This document shows, piece by piece, positions 60,328-64,000 of a DNA stretch of 64,000 bases. The DNA is from Euglena gracilis. Its lineage: Eukaryota; Euglenida; Euglenophyceae; Euglenales. The stretch covers positions 34,912,227 to 34,976,226 of the forward strand of contig CP154957.1 of the NCBI GenBank assembly GCA_039621445.1. The letters are read 5' to 3'. Within the stretch, counting starts at the first letter, position 1. The number at the start of each line of letters is the position of its first letter. A program made the position numbers and the translations under genes. The notes beneath the pieces are model-generated. The model worked only from the letters and a program-made list of their open reading frames with translations. It did no database searches and was not told where the DNA came from.

Positions 60328-60927
60328 CAGGGTTCGACATAAGGAGGGCGTAACCCCCCCCCGTCAATAATAGAGCGGGTCCCAACAAGAGCAGTGTCCA
60401 AATAGAAGGGTACCCCCCTCTGACGGAGCGAGCGTCCACTGCAAGAGCACCCCCCCCTTTTTAAGGGAAAATCAGTGGAAATCGGCCGATTTCAGGAAAA
60501 TGGGGCCCTAATAGTTGAGCATCCCTGCTGCCAGCTACAAGAGCACCCGCTCTGCCATTGGGGGGGCGGTTTATGGGGTTTAGGTGAAGGGTGCCCCCCT
60601 TCTTGGACCAGATGGGGATTCGGCCCCCCACCTCCCAGGGGGATCCGGACCGACCCTGGGGGGGTTCCAGGGACCAAAATTTTCATTTTCATTTTCGAAA
60701 ATTCAAAATTTTCCTTCTGGCGCTTTGCGCCAAAGGTTTTTTCATTTTTGACAATTTTTGCCCCCAAAAAGTGTCCAAAGTGGCAGTTTTGGCAGTTTTG
60801 GAGCTTTGGGCCGGGCCGAAAAATCAGTCACCCAGACTAAGCCACGGTTCAGGTGCCCCCCCCCCCCCCTGCTGGACCGGACGGGGGGCTCCAGACCCCC
60901 CCCCACCTGCCCTAATATCGAACCCTG
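60328..60927. mobile_element. TIR element family D, 600-bp intronic copy
   Basis: CAGGGTTCGACATAAGG at the left and CCCTAATATCGAACCCTG at the right are inverted repeats matching the element inside the peptidase exon (45124-45240). The interior has C/G runs and no open frame of interest. It lies in the intron 59442-61027 of the RRM gene. Confidence 0.65.
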
Positions 60928-61027
60928 CTGGACCCCCCCCTCGGGGGTGGTCGCTGAGTGAGTGAGTGAGCCCTCTGGGGTGCGTTCCCTCGCATGTTTG
61001 CCAACGGCACCACTGTCCCCTGCGCAG

Positions 61028-64000
61028 GGCCGATGGGAGACCCCGGCGCTGCGCGGAACATGTACGACGCCCAGGGCTACGGCCAACAACGTGTGTTCTC
61101 CCGGCGTTGCCCGTGTATTTCCCATCGGTGGTCGACGGTGGCCCTGCTTTGCATTCCTTTCCCCTCCCCCATCGCCGTGTGGCCCCCACAGGCCCTCAGG
61201 GTGGACCCGGTGGGGCGTATCCGCCCAGCCCCACGCCGCCCGGCACAGCACCCCCCCCCCCCCGCGCCTGTGCCCCCCACCCCCCCCAAACGCCTGGGGC
61301 TGCCGGGGGCGCAGCCGCAGCCGCCGGCGCAAGACTGGCAATACGGGGCCCGCGGTGGCGCGGCGCCGGCCCAGCCCCCGGCCGGCGCCCCCTACGGCGG
61401 CGCTGCGCCGGCGCCGTACCCGACCAACTACCCCGACCCCCGGGGTGGCCCGACCCCGGCCACGGCCGGACGCCCCGCGGCACCGCAGTCGCAGTGGCAG
61501 ACCCCGGACGCGGGGGGCTATGGCCGGGCTGGCGGCCAGGGCTTGGGGTCTGGGGAACTGGGGCACACGTCATATCCAGGAAACCGACTTCGGGGGTTCC
61601 AATGGCGGGGCCCGGACAAGAACAAAGTGGCATCCGTTTTTGGTGTTGTGGGGGGGCCCGGTCTCCTGTCCCTCTCTCCTCTCCTGGTCTCTCTCCTTTT
61701 CCATCCCATACGGGTTGCAGATCCCCCACTGGGGAATGCATGGCTGGAGCCCTGCGGGCGACGACCGGGGGGGCTACTCGGCCCCCTCGGCGGCGGCGTA
61801 CCCGGCACAGGCGGGCGGTGGGTACGGCGACGCCGGGGCGGCCCGATACCCCCAAGGGGGCCACCGGGCGGAGGAGTACAACTCCGCCGTGCCAATGGCT
61901 GGCGCCGCCGGGCACGCTCGATGCTTGGGATGCTTGGATTTTTTGGGGGGTGTTATTACCCCCCCCCCCCAAATAATACCCCCCCCCTCGGGCTGGGACC
62001 TCGGGCGGAAAAATAATACCCCGGGGGGTATTTTGGGGGGGGTATCAAAAGACAGGAAAACTTGACAACTTTTTGGTTTTTTTGAGTGTCTGACAGCAAT
62101 GGTGATTCTATTGTTGTTGGGCCATAAATTTTTCTGCTCATCGACAACTAGCTTCGTTGATCCCAATGACAAATAAAGATGCTTAGGGAGTTCTCATTTT
62201 CAAACCAACCTCTGGAGACAAAGAAAACATAAACAAAACCAACCTTTCCTGCACCCCCACCCCCGGCCATTGGCACCGCCGCTCGGGACCCCTACGGGGC
62301 CTCGCAGCCACGCCCCGGCTACCCGGCGGCGGCGGAGCGCCAGCCCGTCGTCGGCCGCGTCCCGGACCCCCTCGCGGCGGTCCCCGACCCGTACGACTCG
62401 TACCGCTCCGCCGAGCGACGACCCCCCGCGGACCCCTACCCTCCCTCGAACGCCGCGCCGCCGCCTGGCCACCCCCTTCGTAGAAAGCGGCAGTCGGCGA
62501 GGGGGGGGGGGCTGTCGTTTGCCGCAAGTGATGGGCCGCTCCTTCAGGGAGCAGTCGCCGTCTCTATTCGAGTTGGTTGGGAAAGTTAAGCGTGGCGGGG
62601 GAGCCCTGCAAGCCGCGACCGCGGGCTTCAATTTGCAATGCGCAGTAAATACGCGCTTGTGCATTCCTCAGGGCCTGCTGCGTACTGGTGCTGCTGCTAG
62701 TATTTTTTTTTTGCCAGAATCCGGCCAATGGTTTTGCTGGAGAGTGGTTGGCCATTGCTTTCCTCCAGCCGACGCCCGGAACCGAGCAACACCAGAGCCC
62801 CAGCCAGCACTCAGGGCCACCACGACAGCTACCACTCCTCCGAGCAGTATCCCAACGGTTCCAGTTCTAACAACCGATCAGGTGTTTTGCCTCAATGAAG
62901 CTGCTTGTCCATCCGAGTTGACGGTTAAGGTGGCACAAAAAATAACGTGACATCCCGGGGTCGGTAAACACAATTGTATGGTCTGTGTTCCTGAGGTGCG
63001 CATTTCCGTGTGCGCGCAAGCACTATGCATTTGTATGTGAGGGCCTCCACCCCACATTCGGATTGCCCCCCCCCCCTCAACCGGGCAGTGGACCCTCCCT
63101 CCCTCCCTCCTGCAGGGGCGGACAACCGGTACGTCGGGGGCGGCAGCAGCCTGTACGACCGCCGTGACCGGCACGACCCTCCAACCTCGAGTTACCCCGA
63201 GGCAAAGCGGCCACAGCCAGGGCACCGCCCATCCCGCACACAGTGTTTCCAGCACACCAGACAGTGTTTTCAGTGCTGCTCAAATGCAAGTGTTCTCCAA
63301 CACCAAGGCAAACCTGAAGCCTAAATGCCCTGATTTTTTTTGTGCTTTACCATGGCCGCTTCTGGTAATTCAGGGATTGCTTTTATCACGCTTTGATCAC
63401 GTTTTTTTTTTGCTTTTTTCTCTCGCCAAAATGAAATTTCTAGAAAGAGCCAGCATTGATTGGTCACCTCCCTTTCTCACCAAACCTAACCCTGACCCGA
63501 GGGTGATAGGAGGTGGTCAGGATGTCAGGAAATTCTGTTGTGCAGCTGAATAAATGTGAATCATTCCTCATAATATACCAATAATTTCTGTTTTCAAACA
63601 AAGCACAACCCAATTTTTTTTTAGAATACACCCATCCCTGATGTTGTTTCCGATATCTTTTTGGCATTGTTTCTTTTTTTCTTGGGGAGGTGCATCTTCC
63701 TTTCCTATCACACCAGCAAAAAGGGTTTGGGACGACGCGGATCATTTCTGTGCGCACGGATGCCACATCTGTGCAGAATTTGGGTGCCGTCTCAGCAACC
63801 ACCATCTGTTTGTGCCCACACACCACTTTGCGCCGTCCCCTGGCGTGGACTGGACTCCGATGCCTCCAGGTCTGACCGGGACCGGGAGCGGGAGCGGGGG
63901 CGGGAGCCGCAGTATTCCTCGCGTAGCGGAGCAGCAGCGCCTCGGGAACCCCGGGATCAGGACCCACGGGATCGTGAGCAGAGATTTGCGCCATGGATAG
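61028..64000 (+). CDS. RNA-binding protein, low-complexity tail exons (3' end outside window)
   Basis: Exons continue the RRM protein: 61028-61090 (GPMGDPGAARNMYDAQGYGQ); 61192-61547 (Pro/Gly/Ala-rich, with DWQYGARGG and PYGGAAPAPYPTNYPD); 61721 to about 61906 (HWGMHGWSP, EEYNSAVPMAG); about 62265-62479 (ARDPYGASQPRPGYPAAAER and DPYDSYRSAERRP); 62769-62880 (HHDSYHSSEQYPNGSS); 63116-63242 (ADNRYVGGGSSLYDRRDRHD); and 63870-64000 (SDRDRERERGREPQYSSR). The tail is Gly/Tyr/Pro-rich and disordered, turning RD/RE-rich, as in splicing and mRNP factors. A run of 13 C at 61251-61263 shifts the frame within the second exon, and two junctions do not agree in phase. Homopolymer errors or unseen exons are therefore likely. 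The exon near 62265 has no AG acceptor close by. Confidence 0.6.

Overview
The window looks like nuclear DNA of a eukaryote. Coding sequence comes as short GC-rich exons bounded by GT...AG (a few GC...AG) introns, and many consecutive exons agree in splice phase. The introns and spacers are full of homopolymers, microsatellites and small inverted-repeat transposons. The longest gene matches the M16 metallopeptidase family and within it most resembles the plastid stromal processing peptidase. A plastid-bearing protist, for example a chromerid- or dinoflagellate-like alveolate, is therefore the best guess; no species can be named from sequence alone.

Layout. 1-12.4 kb holds no convincing host gene. 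It contains several perfect long palindromes, two elements with terminal inverted repeats (one carrying a truncated tyrosine-recombinase gene with palindromic sub-terminal sites), and two copies of a 340-bp MITE. 12.4-49 kb, plus strand, is one long M16-peptidase gene of at least 20 exons. Its zinc motif HMLEH is at 15291-15305, and a 109-residue acidic, helical segment lies between the zinc motif and the third zinc ligand. One intron (15373-27174, 11.8 kb) holds a compound CA / CCCCCA / poly-C microsatellite into which a non-LTR retrotransposon (about 7.9 kb: ORF1, endonuclease, reverse transcriptase, RNase H, zinc finger, long C-terminal region) and a second, 5'-truncated relative are inserted. 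Both copies end in a covarying 3' hairpin followed directly by a C run. 49.5-51 kb has two copies of a 0.5-kb MITE. 51.7-53.3 kb has five phase-compatible exons ending in a transmembrane anchor; they are either the 3' end of the peptidase gene or a separate gene. 55.5-64 kb is a plus-strand gene for a protein with one RRM domain and a long Gly/Pro/Ala/Tyr-rich tail that becomes RD/RE-rich; it runs off the window.

The most interesting items are: (1) the retrotransposon system apparently specific for C-run microsatellites, with its conserved 3' hairpin and a PCNA-box-like C-terminus; (2) a small inverted-repeat element inserted inside a peptidase exon, flanked by a 12-bp repeat of coding sequence and lacking usable GT-AG sites, which is either a gene-breaking insertion or a non-canonical 'introner'; (3) the tyrosine-recombinase element with terminal inverted repeats and repeated palindromes. 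Exon borders were set by eye from splice sites, phase and family resemblance. No transcript evidence or database search was available.
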